Below are positions 36,257 to 44,867 of a stretch of DNA of 64,000 nucleotides, piece after piece. Position 1 is the stretch's first letter. The number at the start of each line of letters is the position of its first letter. This stretch comes from an uncultured Saprospiraceae bacterium. Lineage in GTDB: Bacteria; Bacteroidota; Bacteroidia; Chitinophagales; Saprospiraceae. The DNA is taken from the NCBI GenBank assembly GCA_937942435.1, contig CALDEM010000054.1, positions 62,001 to 126,000 on the forward strand, given 5' to 3'. Under the pieces are notes generated by a model. That model searched no databases and had not been told where the DNA came from. It was given only the letters and a program-made list of their open reading frames with translations. Both the position numbers and the translations under genes were made by a program.

Positions 36257-36916
36257 TTAGCTTTTGCCAACACTTGTCAGTTTTAGGGTGGTTTGCTGGA
36301 TCGTTTCCTTTTGCTTTTCGATATCAGCCTTCTTTGCTTCTTGGTCTTTAAGATTTTGTTCTATCTCTTTTTCTTTCTTCGCAATAGTCTCCTTGGCTTT
36401 TTCTATATCCTTATGTAGGTTTTCGTTTTTCTTGACCAGTTTGTTCAATTCTTTATCAAGTTTTGATAAGTCTTTGTCTTCTCCTTTGATCTGTTCTCTT
36501 ATGCTATGTCTCTCTGCTTCATAAGCATACTCTTGTAAGAACTCTCCAGCAGATCTTAGCACATCACCGTCATTTGTTGATGTTATATAATTGTCACCTG
36601 ACTTGAACCAAAAAAAGCCCTTAGTTATATCATTATACTGGTTAAATCGCGTAACAATAGTGATAGGGTCTGATGATATAGATGAGACTTTGGCATTGAA
36701 TAAGATGTGTTCTTTGTTTTTTCTATCCCAGTCAACTTTACCATAAGTTTTGGCATAATTCTTCCAGATTTTTTCTGCACTCTTTTTATCTACGGGCAGT
36801 TCTACTTCTAATCCGCTATGTTCTCCATCACTCATTTCCGTAGTTTTTTCAACTATTTGAGCGGATATGAACATGGGAAAAATTAAGGTCAAGCCAAATA
36901 TTATCTGTTTTAACAT
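36257..36916 (-). CDS. Exported protein with C-terminal coiled coil
   Basis: 219 residues. A signal peptide (about 1-19, FISAQ) is followed by a globular region (about 20-140, with WKNYAKTYGKVDWDRKNKE and NDITKGFFWFKSGD). A long charged helix with heptad character runs to the end (KLDKELNKLVKKNENLHKDI, AKKADIEKQKETIQQTT). The layout suggests a periplasmic protein that oligomerises through its coiled coil. No family is recognised. It is divergent from the ABC exporter operon with 172 bp between starts. Confidence 0.7.
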   Translation of the reverse strand: MLKQIIFGLTLIFPMFISAQIVEKTTEMSDGEHSGLEVELPVDKKSAEKIWKNYAKTYGKVDWDRKNKEHILFNAKVSSISSDPITIVTRFNQYNDITKGFFWFKSGDNYITSTNDGDVLRSAGEFLQEYAYEAERHSIREQIKGEDKDLSKLDKELNKLVKKNENLHKDIEKAKETIAKKEKEIEQNLKDQEAKKADIEKQKETIQQTTLKLTSVGKS

Positions 36917-37088
36917 ATCGATGAATTTTAGTTTTGTTTGATGAATCTACAGTATTATGACGTCTTTTGCCAGTTATCAAAGTGTTAGGGCCTCAATAAT
37001 TTTGTCTTAAGATATAGACTGTTTATCGATTAACCGTGTCATGATTACTGGATAATTGTGTATCCTCGTAGTGCAATAACAATCACTT

Positions 37089-37994
37089 ATGAATATACTA
37101 TCGCTGCGTAACGTAGTCAAGCGTTATGAGAAGCACACGGCAGTAAATGATGTCAGCTTTGACATCCCAAAAGGCAAAATCTTTGGCATGCTCGGGCCAA
37201 ACGGTGCAGGAAAAACTTCTCTGATCAGAATGATTACTTCCATTACCAAGGCAGATGAAGGCAAAATCTTAATCGATGGAGAACCTCTTAATGCCATGCA
37301 TCCCATGCAGATAGGATACTTGCCAGAAGAAAGAGGTCTTTATAAAAAAATGAAAGTCGGAGAGCAACTCTTATACTTAGCTCGGTTAAAAGGTCTTACA
37401 CAAAAGGATGCCCGTAACAAGTTAAATGGTTGGCTTGAAAAGTTTGAAATCACAGACTGGTGGAATAAGAAAGTCGGAGAGCTATCTAAAGGGATGCAGC
37501 AAAAGGTGCAGTTCATCGCCTGTGTTGTACACGACCCTAAACTTATGATACTTGATGAACCTTTCTCAGGATTGGACCCCATCAATACAAACCTCATCAA
37601 AGATGAGATCTATGAAATGAATAAAAATGGAACAAGCATTATTTTTTCAACCCATAGGATGGAACAAGTAGAGCAGATCTGTGAAGAAATCGTTCTTATG
37701 AATCAAGGCAAGGTTGTCCTTGAAGGAAATGTAAAGAACATCAAGAACGACTTCCGAGATGACAAATTTGAATTAGAATTTGATGGACAGTTCCCAAGTG
37801 ATATGCTGGGTGACAGTTTTGAGATTCTAAAAGATGATGCCATTTCTTGCGTCATCCAGGCAAAAGAAGGTCATGATTCTAATGAGCTCTTAAGGGGTCT
37901 TATGGACAAGAACATTAAGATAAATTCTTTCAAAGAAGTGTTACCGTCACTGAATGACATTTTTATCAAAAAAGTAGGAGAAAGCAATGAGTAA
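37089..37994 (+). CDS. ABC transporter ATP-binding protein, NatA/ABC-2 type
   Basis: 301 residues with Walker A GPNGAGKT (36-43), the signature region LSKGMQQKV, Walker B LMILDEPFSGLDP, and an H-loop FSTHRMEQVE. The C-terminal extension (about 220-300) is typical of NatA-like exporters. It energises the permease encoded next, overlapping it by 8 bp, so the two form a complex in the inner membrane. Family members export sodium ions, drugs or lipids; the substrate here is not known. Confidence 0.93.
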   Translation: MNILSLRNVVKRYEKHTAVNDVSFDIPKGKIFGMLGPNGAGKTSLIRMITSITKADEGKILIDGEPLNAMHPMQIGYLPEERGLYKKMKVGEQLLYLARLKGLTQKDARNKLNGWLEKFEITDWWNKKVGELSKGMQQKVQFIACVVHDPKLMILDEPFSGLDPINTNLIKDEIYEMNKNGTSIIFSTHRMEQVEQICEEIVLMNQGKVVLEGNVKNIKNDFRDDKFELEFDGQFPSDMLGDSFEILKDDAISCVIQAKEGHDSNELLRGLMDKNIKINSFKEVLPSLNDIFIKKVGESNE

Positions 37995-39306
37995 AGTCAA
38001 CTTAATAATAGGAAGAGAGTACTGGACACGAGTAAAGACCAAGACCTTTTTACTCACCACATTTTTAGCACCGATTGCAATTGCACTTTTTTATGCTGTT
38101 CTAATATTCTTTATGACCAGAGGGTCAGATAAAACAAAGAATATTACAATTATAGATAAGGCAGGGCTTGCTGAGAAAATCGAGATGAAGAAAAACAATT
38201 TAGTCTTCGATCTTTCAAATGAATCCTTAGTTCAGCTCAAAGAAAAATATAAAGCAGGGGATATAGATGGTATAATAGAGTTACCTCCTCTTGATAGCAC
38301 ACAAGATAAATACAACATAGTATATCACGCTGATAAGGCTTTGGCTCTAGATGAGTCGTCGGCAATCGAAAAAATGTTTAGTAAGCCGATTCGTGATTAT
38401 AAAATGACTGCTTTTGGTTTTGAACAATCCCAACTTGATAAAATAGATACTGATATCGAGATAAGTCCCCAGACTGTCAATGAAACAGAGAAAGAGTTAT
38501 CATCAATAACAGGCTTGGTTTCTTCTGGCGTAGGCTTTATCGTTGGTACAGTACTTTTCTTTGTAATTATGATTTTTGGAAGTCAAGTGATGAGAGGCGT
38601 CAACGAAGAAAAGCTCAATAGAATAGTAGAAGTACTCATATCTTCTGTCAAGCCAATACAATTGATGTTAGGAAAGGTTATAGGGATTGGATTAGTGGGT
38701 CTTACACAGTTTGGCATCTGGGCTATACTTGGATCAGTTATAAGTATAGGAGCTTTGGCATTTTTTGGTTTGGACGCAGGTATGGCAGATCCTGCTGCTA
38801 ATGAAATGGCAGCAGAAGCAATGGCTAATCCAGAGATAAAATCTAAAATGGCCGAGATCTTAAAAGAACTTTCTACCATCAACTGGGGCTTAATCATCCC
38901 TCTCTATTTTGTATATTTTTTATTGGGATATATGATGTATGCTTCTGTTTTCGCGGCAGTTGGTGCAGCAGCGGGAGATGATGTCAACGAAGCTCAAGCT
39001 TTAACAACAGTCGTGATGGTTCCCTTGGCTGCGGCATTTTATATTGCTATATCAGCAGCGCAGTCACCTGATAGTACTTTAGCTGTTTGGTCTTCTATTA
39101 TTCCGATTTCTGCTCCTGTAGTCATGCCAGTTCGATTAGCATCTGGTCCTCCTGCCTGGGAAATAATTTTATCCGTTGTTCTGTGCGCCCTATTTGTAGT
39201 TTTCATGATTTGGTTAGCATCACGCATATATAGGGTAGGTATCATGATGTATGGAAAGAAAGCCAGCTTTAAAGAACTTGCAAAGTGGATCGCTTACAGA
39301 GATTAG
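37987..39306 (+). CDS. ABC-2 type permease, NatB-like
   Basis: 439 residues. An N-terminal membrane helix (TFLLTTFLAPIAIALFYAVL) is followed by a large external loop (about 45-175) and then a bundle of five membrane segments containing the GVNEEKLNRIVEVLISSVKP motif characteristic of NatB and related ABC-2 permeases. The start overlaps the ATPase gene by 8 bp, so they are co-translated. Its end is 2 bp from the stop of the convergent phosphatase gene, leaving no room for an intrinsic terminator. Substrate unknown. Confidence 0.92.
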   Translation: MSKVNLIIGREYWTRVKTKTFLLTTFLAPIAIALFYAVLIFFMTRGSDKTKNITIIDKAGLAEKIEMKKNNLVFDLSNESLVQLKEKYKAGDIDGIIELPPLDSTQDKYNIVYHADKALALDESSAIEKMFSKPIRDYKMTAFGFEQSQLDKIDTDIEISPQTVNETEKELSSITGLVSSGVGFIVGTVLFFVIMIFGSQVMRGVNEEKLNRIVEVLISSVKPIQLMLGKVIGIGLVGLTQFGIWAILGSVISIGALAFFGLDAGMADPAANEMAAEAMANPEIKSKMAEILKELSTINWGLIIPLYFVYFLLGYMMYASVFAAVGAAAGDDVNEAQALTTVVMVPLAAAFYIAISAAQSPDSTLAVWSSIIPISAPVVMPVRLASGPPAWEIILSVVLCALFVVFMIWLASRIYRVGIMMYGKKASFKELAKWIAYRD

Positions 39307-39308
39307 CA

Positions 39309-40556
39309 TTACAAGAACTTTCTAATCTTACATGTGATGACAGCAATGTCGTCAGGATATTCTTCTTCTCCGCGGTAGCGGTCGATGGCTTTGAGTAGTT
39401 CATCATTGAAAGCTTGTGCTGACTTCTCACCATGTGTAGTTGCAAAAGATTCTATACCTCTGTCTTCAAATAAGTTGCCTTCATCATCTTTAAGATCTGC
39501 TAGGCCATCTGTAAAGCTCATGATGAGTGCGCCTTCTTCAAGAGGCACTATCTCTTCGTGTATCTCTGGTAATTTTTCAAAGGCACCGATGACGGTGCAT
39601 CCGCTATCTAATCTTTTTAGTTTTCCTGCTTGATATAATACAGGAGGATAATGTCCAGCATTGATATACTTCAATGTCTTTTTATAGAGATCAACCTCTC
39701 CGATAAAAAAGGTTATAAACTTGTCACTCTTAGTGACTCGGTGTACAGTTTGATTAAGTGCAAAGATGAAGGTCTCGAGATCTCTATATTGGTATATGAG
39801 GCTCTGTATCATGGCCTGAAAATTGGCCATCAATAGAGCAGCTGCAACTCCTTTTCCAGATATATCGGCTATGCAAAAGATGAAACGACCTCTATCGAAA
39901 TCAATAAAATCAAGATAATCTCCACCTATATTAAAGTGCGGTTTATATATAGAAGAAAGTTCATAGTGCTCTGTCGTTGGAAGCTCATCTGGAATCAGCA
40001 TCTGCTGTACATTACTTGCCAACTCGATCTCCTTTTTTAGTCGCTCTTGTATGATTTGTCTTTTGAACAATCTCTTGTTCTCAATCGCAACTGCTATGAT
40101 GTTGGTAATCGTAGTGATAAACTGTATCTTATTATATAGATCTTCTTTTGTTTTTATGCCGCCTATAAGTGAGTAAGCAATGGGTCGTTCTTTATGATAT
40201 ACGGGTATAACTATATCAAATAACTGCAATGGGGCCTCATCATGCTCTTTGATAGTGTGCAATCTTTTAAAAGGTTTTAGATATGCTATCATATCTGAGG
40301 TCTGTAGCACCTCACTATCGACATTAATCTGTGTGGCACAATCCCATTTCTCTTGATCATTCTCTGCTGGAATAAAGAGTCCCATTCTAGTTATACCCAA
40401 CTCCCAACTAAGAAAAGATCGATACATATTATATAGACCCTCAGCAGGGACATTGTCGTTAATAGCTTGTGTGATCGTCAAAAGACTTTTTATCTGAAGC
40501 TCTTTGAGGCTCAGATCTTTCTCCAATTTTTCTAGCATGGCGATCTCCCTACTCAT
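39309..40556 (-). CDS. PP2C-like (SpoIIE/RsbU type) serine/threonine phosphatase with GAF domain
   Basis: 415 residues: an N-terminal coiled-coil segment, a GAF-like sensory domain (about 15-170), a linker QERLKKEIELASNVQQMLIP, and a SpoIIE/PPM phosphatase domain with metal-binding GGDYLDFIDFD, IADISGKGVAAALLMA, INAGHYPP and SFTDGLADLKD. Such phosphatases act on anti-sigma-factor antagonists or other regulatory phosphoproteins. No partner STAS or HPK-type gene is in the window. It is the last gene of a four-gene leftward operon and overlaps oppC by 4 bp (ATGA-type), which implies coupled translation. Confidence 0.92.
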   Translation of the reverse strand: MSREIAMLEKLEKDLSLKELQIKSLLTITQAINDNVPAEGLYNMYRSFLSWELGITRMGLFIPAENDQEKWDCATQINVDSEVLQTSDMIAYLKPFKRLHTIKEHDEAPLQLFDIVIPVYHKERPIAYSLIGGIKTKEDLYNKIQFITTITNIIAVAIENKRLFKRQIIQERLKKEIELASNVQQMLIPDELPTTEHYELSSIYKPHFNIGGDYLDFIDFDRGRFIFCIADISGKGVAAALLMANFQAMIQSLIYQYRDLETFIFALNQTVHRVTKSDKFITFFIGEVDLYKKTLKYINAGHYPPVLYQAGKLKRLDSGCTVIGAFEKLPEIHEEIVPLEEGALIMSFTDGLADLKDDEGNLFEDRGIESFATTHGEKSAQAFNDELLKAIDRYRGEEEYPDDIAVITCKIRKFL

Positions 40557-41623
40557 GATTGCACTGATTTTATATCAAATACATCTCTCAATGCGGTTCC
40601 TAGTAGATTAAAACATAAAACAAGAGACATGATTGTGATGATTGGAAAAAAAGCAAGATAAACAAATCCACCGGTGGCATATGCATAGCTCTCTTTAAGC
40701 ATATTGCCCAACGATGGTGTAGGTGGTTGTATCCCTAATCCTAAGTAACTGAGTCCTGCCTCTACTAAGATCGCTGTCGCAAAATTAGCAGCTGCCATCA
40801 CCAATATTGATCCTATAATATTGGGCAATATGTGGTTGACTATAGTTCTCAAGTCACCATAGCCCATCACTTTAGATGCTTTTACATAGAGTTCATTTTT
40901 TACTTGCATCACTTGGCCTCTTACTATCCTCGCCACATCAACCCACATCGTTAATCCAACTGCAAGGACAATAACTAAGAATCCTTTACCCAATGCTATT
41001 ATTATAGCAAATGCCATTAGTAAAGTTGGGATGGACCAACTTGTATTAATCACCAGCATAATCAACTTGTCTATTTTCGATCCATAATAACCAGCTATGC
41101 TTCCCAGTGTGATTCCTATAGTCAATGACACTAAGACAGAAAGCAAACCAATAATTATCGATACTCGTAACCCAAGAACAAGTCTGCTAAGAACATCTCT
41201 ACCATATTTATCCGTACCTAACCAGAAGGTTTTTTTCTTTTGGCTGTTGTTTTTTGATTCATCATGGAACTGCACAACTGATTTAAAACTCGTTTTTATG
41301 GTTCCATTATTTTGCCAAAGAGAGTCATATGGGATATAGTCATGATTATCTCTATATCCAGATAAAAGTGTTTTACCAAAATGCTGGTCAGAAATATTAA
41401 GATTTTTTTCTAAAATTAGAATTTCTTGACTAAATCCAGGAGCTTGCAATGCAATCTGAAGTATCTGCCTGTTGGCATTATTGGTCTTATCTGATATCAC
41501 CAGATAAGAAAAGAGAGACAGTAGAGTTATAAGAATTAAAATGATTAAGCAAGACATACCCATCTTGTTCTTCCACAATCTAGATAAGACTGAAGTTTCA
41601 TTTTTTGAAGCATTAGCTAACAT
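40553..41623 (-). CDS. ABC transporter permease, DppC/OppC type
   Basis: 356 residues. A first membrane helix (about 19-45) is followed by a long external insertion (about 46-125) and five more helices. The binding-protein-dependent transport motif near EAGLSYLGLGIQPPTPSLG marks it as the C-type permease of a peptide or nickel importer. The long insertion after the first helix distinguishes it from classical DppC (about 300 residues). Partner genes for a second permease, ATPases and a binding protein are absent here, so they must be elsewhere. It lies in an operon between mazG and the phosphatase gene. Confidence 0.88.
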   Translation of the reverse strand: MLANASKNETSVLSRLWKNKMGMSCLIILILITLLSLFSYLVISDKTNNANRQILQIALQAPGFSQEILILEKNLNISDQHFGKTLLSGYRDNHDYIPYDSLWQNNGTIKTSFKSVVQFHDESKNNSQKKKTFWLGTDKYGRDVLSRLVLGLRVSIIIGLLSVLVSLTIGITLGSIAGYYGSKIDKLIMLVINTSWSIPTLLMAFAIIIALGKGFLVIVLAVGLTMWVDVARIVRGQVMQVKNELYVKASKVMGYGDLRTIVNHILPNIIGSILVMAAANFATAILVEAGLSYLGLGIQPPTPSLGNMLKESYAYATGGFVYLAFFPIITIMSLVLCFNLLGTALRDVFDIKSVQS

Positions 41624-41630
41624 GTAGAAA

Positions 41631-41972
41631 TTATAATTTCAACTTTGGGTTGTTGTGATGTCTCGCTTTATCCCTCTTTGTTTTCTTTTTTATGTTTTTT
41701 TCTAATTCATCCGTTAGATCAATATCCATTTGATTAGCAAGACAAGTAGTAACAAATATGATGTCTGCCATTTCTTCAGCGACTCTTTTTTTAATTTCTT
41801 CTGTAGAGATCTGATTTTTAAAAGATTGTTCTCCATGACTTCTAGCTATCAATCTTGAAAACTCGCCAACCTCTTCAGATAAAAGCAAAGTATTTGTCTT
41901 TACATCAAAATATCTAACACCGATATCTTTGATCCAATCATCTACCTTAGTCTGCCAATCTTTGATTGTCAT
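41631..41972 (-). CDS. MazG-like nucleotide pyrophosphohydrolase
   Basis: 113 residues matching the small all-alpha NTP-pyrophosphatase group: LLLSEEVGEFSRLIAR contains the E-x-x-E metal site and EEMADIIFVTTCLANQMDID the E-x-x-D site. These enzymes hydrolyse (d)NTPs to monophosphates as house-cleaning. The gene is single-domain, shorter than the two-domain E. coli MazG. The stop/start overlap with dtd is 1 bp, so translation is coupled. Substrate preference is unknown. Confidence 0.9.
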   Translation of the reverse strand: MTIKDWQTKVDDWIKDIGVRYFDVKTNTLLLSEEVGEFSRLIARSHGEQSFKNQISTEEIKKRVAEEMADIIFVTTCLANQMDIDLTDELEKNIKKKTKRDKARHHNNPKLKL

Positions 41973-42421
41973 TACACTTTGTTTTTAGAATCTATAATTA
42001 TCGTTACAGGCCCATCATTAATCAATGAAACTTTCATATCTCCACCAAATTCTCCAGTTTGAACGTTTATACCTTCTTCTATTAGCGAAGCTATAAATGA
42101 TTCATATAGAGGAATAGCTTGCTGAGGTCGCGCTGCCTTAATAAAGGATGGTCTATTACCCTTCTTTGTTGATGCGTGTAAAGTAAACTGAGATATAAGA
42201 AGGATAGAACCTTCCACATCTCTTATACTTTTATTCATCTTGCCGTCTTCATCACCAAATACTCTTAAGTTGATTATCTTCTTAATCAGCCATATGATGT
42301 CATTTTTATTATCATCATGCTCTATACCTAAGAGTATCATATAACCATTAGCTATCTCTCCTATTACTTGCCCTTCAATAGTAACAGATGCTTGTGAAAC
42401 ACGCTGAATGACCACTTTCAT
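41972..42421 (-). CDS. dtd: D-aminoacyl-tRNA deacylase
   Basis: 149 residues, full length. DTD removes D-amino acids, and glycine mischarged on tRNA-Ala, from tRNA. Conserved pieces include [17 protein letters not shown] at the N-terminus, the [20 protein letters not shown] block (contains SQFTL) and the cis Gly-Pro motif region near [10 protein letters not shown]. It is the first gene of a leftward four-gene operon (dtd, mazG, oppC, phosphatase). Upstream lies a 458-bp region that looks like a replication origin, so dtd may be the first gene to its left. Confidence 0.96.
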   Translation of the reverse strand: MKVVIQRVSQASVTIEGQVIGEIANGYMILLGIEHDDNKNDIIWLIKKIINLRVFGDEDGKMNKSIRDVEGSILLISQFTLHASTKKGNRPSFIKAARPQQAIPLYESFIASLIEEGINVQTGEFGGDMKVSLINDGPVTIIIDSKNKV

Positions 42422-42693
42422 AACATAGGTATTACTAACATATTGAAATAAATAGATGTGTAACCAACTGGTTATGTGATAACTTAGTCATGCTATTTAT
42501 TCTAGTTCTTTCAACATTATTATAGACAATCCTTATCATCATTGGTTTGGAAATATAAATGTTCCTAACAATTGTGAATGAAGTATCACTTTACCACAAG
42601 TTATTAATGATATCCACAAAGCGAATTACTAAGAGAAGAATGTTGAAAACCTGTTAGTTCAACGTATAAAATGCGTTTTACGAGATTTTAACC

Positions 42694-42714
42694 TTGTATA
42701 ACTCTCTTATACAA
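42694..42714. repeat. 21-bp dyad in the origin-like region
   Basis: TTGTATAA, CTCTC, TTATACAA: perfect 8-bp arms around a 5-bp spacer. The arms are close to the DnaA box core TTATACA, so this may be a pair of inverted DnaA sites or a separate operator. Confidence 0.6.
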
Positions 42715-42758
42715 CTATCAATGTGAACAATAAGTATGTAAAATGAATTCGATAGAAC

Positions 42759-42767
42759 TTATACACA
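42759..42767 (+). promoter_or_regulatory. DnaA box
   Basis: TTATACACA is identical to the consensus TTWTNCACA. Chance occurrence of a single box is likely genome-wide; its weight comes from the neighbouring near-matches. Confidence 0.5.
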
Positions 42768-42879
42768 TACTAACGGCCCTAATAATAATGACTTTAATAA
42801 ATTAATTAATAATCAATAAAAAGAAGCGCATAAGGAGAGAAGAAAAATTCTTGTGTTCAACTCAATGTACATTTGCATC

Positions 42880-43992
42880 ATGGATCGAAACATTCCAGCA
42901 AATCAACAACGTTCAAAAGCCGTGATTTTGTGGCTCATAGTTGGGTTGTTCATGGTTTACACCCAGATTATCATCGGTGGTATCACTCGATTAACTGGAT
43001 CTGGTTTGTCGATTACAAAGTGGGAAATAGTAACGGGGACGTTGCCACCAATGACGGAAGAAGTGTGGCAAGAAGAATTCGTCAAGTACCAAGAGACACC
43101 CCAATACAAAAAGATAAATGTGGGAATGAAAATGGGTTCCATTTTCACAGCTGGAACTTTTAAGTTTATTTATTTCTGGGAGTACCTTCATCGATTGTGG
43201 GCAAGGAGTATGGGTTTTGTTTTTTTGTTTCCATTTCTCTTTTTCTATTTACGACAGTGGATACCTAAGTCTCTTGCAAGGCGATTAGGTATAGTGGTTC
43301 TCTTGGCAGCATTAGCAGCTACGTTTGGTTGGATTATGGTTGCGAGCGGTTTAGTCAATAGACCTTGGGTTAATGCGTATAAGTTATCGTTGCACTTATG
43401 TATAGGTATAAGTGTTTTTATAGCATTGTGGTGGGCTTTTATAAGATACCTTCATCCTAATAGGATAGTGAAAAAAATTAATGTCAATAGATATGTCATC
43501 ACGATGTTGACTTTATTGGTGATTCAGATATTCTTAGGTGGTGTGATGAGTGGGACAAAAGCAGCTCTTTTTGTTAATACTTGGCCCGATCTTAACGGAG
43601 CAATAATACCGGCAGAGATATTTGAGCTCCGTAACTGGTCGATGTATAACTTCAATAACTATGAGGAGACTGGTTTTCTGGTAACCTTGGTGCAATTCTT
43701 ACACAGAGGATTAGCTTATATCATAACAGTTTACGCCATATATATCTTGGTGAAGAGAAGTTTTGCTTCTTCTAAAGAAAGTATAAAAAGCTATTATGCC
43801 TTCATCGCGCTTTTGTTGATACAAGTGTTAGTAGGTATTATAACATTGATAAAAAGCATCGGGATGATACCCGTTTACTGGGGCGTTATTCATCAGGGTG
43901 TCGCTGTTTTATTATTATCTGCATATATCTTACATACGTACTACAGCAAGTGGTCTATTGCATTTAAGGAGAGTACACAGCAACATTTATAA
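42880..43992 (+). CDS. ctaA: Heme A synthase (COX15/CtaA)
   Basis: About 370 residues from the ATG at 42880 (MDRNIPANQQ), chosen because it fits the usual family start; upstream in-frame GTG (42853) and ATG (42865) are alternatives. Eight membrane segments and the four conserved heme-ligand His residues are visible in WEYLHRLW, SLHLCIG, FLHRGLAY and VIHQGVA. TRLTGSGLSITKWEIVTG is a family hallmark. It converts heme O to heme A for aa3-type cytochrome oxidase, so the organism respires aerobically. The oxidase and ctaB genes are not in the window. It reads away from the origin-like region. Confidence 0.93.
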   Translation: MDRNIPANQQRSKAVILWLIVGLFMVYTQIIIGGITRLTGSGLSITKWEIVTGTLPPMTEEVWQEEFVKYQETPQYKKINVGMKMGSIFTAGTFKFIYFWEYLHRLWARSMGFVFLFPFLFFYLRQWIPKSLARRLGIVVLLAALAATFGWIMVASGLVNRPWVNAYKLSLHLCIGISVFIALWWAFIRYLHPNRIVKKINVNRYVITMLTLLVIQIFLGGVMSGTKAALFVNTWPDLNGAIIPAEIFELRNWSMYNFNNYEETGFLVTLVQFLHRGLAYIITVYAIYILVKRSFASSKESIKSYYAFIALLLIQVLVGIITLIKSIGMIPVYWGVIHQGVAVLLLSAYILHTYYSKWSIAFKESTQQHL

Positions 43993-44021
43993 TGTGATGA
44001 CTTCTTCTGATCTAAGAAGCT

Positions 44022-44029
44022 TACTTTTG
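44022..44029 (+). promoter_or_regulatory. Candidate -7 element for the alpha/beta hydrolase
   Basis: TACTTTTG is an exact TAnnTTTG match 22 bp before the TTG start codon at 44052. No good -33 TTG is found. Confidence 0.45.
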
Positions 44030-44051
44030 CACTCTCTTATTAAATATCTGT

Positions 44052-44804
44052 TTGGAAGAACTTAAAGAAAAAGACGGTTATAGGTTTATAGAAACCTCTC
44101 CAGGGAAGCCTGTACTTTTGTTGCTTCATGGGCTTTTTGGTGCCTTGAGTAACTTTAGACAGCTCATACATGCATTTGCGCCTTCGCATAATGTAGTAGT
44201 ACCCATGTTACCTATCTATGAACTTGATCTCAAAGAGACAGGGCTTGACGGACTTTTGGACTTTACTGAGGCGTTTGTGGAACATCAAGGATATAGAAAT
44301 ATCGATATATTGGGTAATTCATTGGGAGGTCACATCGCACAGTTATTTGCATTAGCTCATCCTGAGTTAATGAATTCTATGACGTTAACTGGTAGTAGTG
44401 GTCTGTTTGAAAGCGGTATGGGCGATGGATATCCAAGAAGAGGTGATAAAAAGTATATAGCTAATAAGGTAGCTGAAACTTTTTATGATCCAAAAGTGGC
44501 TGATGAGGATCTAGTTGATGAAGTTTTTGAAACAGTGAATAATCGTGAAAAAGCCCTAAGAATTGTGTTAACAGCAAAATCAGCATTGAAACATAATATA
44601 GGTGATCAACTTCATCAGATAAAGTGCCCTACCCTATTGGTTTGGGGTAAGCAAGATAGTATCACTCCTCCTTTTGTAGCTGAAAAATTTAAAGAGTTAA
44701 TACCAAATTCTGAATTGTCCTTTATAGATAAATGTGGACATGCGCCGATGATGGAGCGCCCAGAAGAATTTAATAAGATTTTATTAGCTTTTTTAAGAGC
44801 ATAA
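44052..44804 (+). CDS. Alpha/beta hydrolase
   Basis: 250 residues with a TTG start; no better ATG is upstream in frame. The oxyanion-hole motif LLLHGLFGALSNF, the nucleophile elbow GNSLGGHIAQ (Ser in G-N-S-L-G), the acid region LLVWGKQDSITPP and the catalytic His in CGHAPMMERPEEF are all present. The fold covers esterases, haloperoxidase-like and MhpC-type C-C hydrolases; the substrate cannot be told. Cytosolic, no signal. It is followed by a strong terminator shared with the convergent M1 gene. Confidence 0.9.
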   Translation: MEELKEKDGYRFIETSPGKPVLLLLHGLFGALSNFRQLIHAFAPSHNVVVPMLPIYELDLKETGLDGLLDFTEAFVEHQGYRNIDILGNSLGGHIAQLFALAHPELMNSMTLTGSSGLFESGMGDGYPRRGDKKYIANKVAETFYDPKVADEDLVDEVFETVNNREKALRIVLTAKSALKHNIGDQLHQIKCPTLLVWGKQDSITPPFVAEKFKELIPNSELSFIDKCGHAPMMERPEEFNKILLAFLRA

Positions 44805-44820
44805 TTTAAAAGATAGATAT

Positions 44821-44856
44821 AAAAAAGGCGGTTATGTTAATTAACCGCCTTTTTTA
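44821..44856. terminator. Strong bidirectional terminator
   Basis: AAAAAAGGCGGTTA pairs with TAACCGCCTTTTTT across a 7-base loop, giving a GC-rich core flanked by A-run and T-run. It ends both the alpha/beta hydrolase gene and the convergent M1 peptidase gene. Confidence 0.9.
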
Positions 44857-44867
44857 TTGAATATTAT

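Larger units (their letters stand above)
42422..42879. other. Origin-like intergenic region (candidate oriC)
   Basis: This 458-bp AT-rich region between the divergent dtd and ctaA genes contains one perfect DnaA box (TTATACACA, 42759-42767). It also has three one-mismatch boxes: ATATCCACA at 42610-42618, TGTGAACAA at 42722-42730 and TGTGAATGA at 42573-42581 (the last two on the opposite strand). A dyad TTGTATAA-CTCTC-TTATACAA lies at 42694-42714, and an A/T-only-like tract at about 42781-42822 could be an unwinding element. It lies about 4.6 kb from a triple parS cluster. Gene orientation flips around it. dnaA is not nearby. The origin reading is an inference from these clues; a regulatory region is the alternative. 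Confidence 0.5.

Noticed and set aside
43993-44020. CTTCTT/AAGAAG inverted repeat after ctaA as terminator
   Set aside because: Short AT-rich stem and no proper T-run; overlaps the promoter zone of the next gene.
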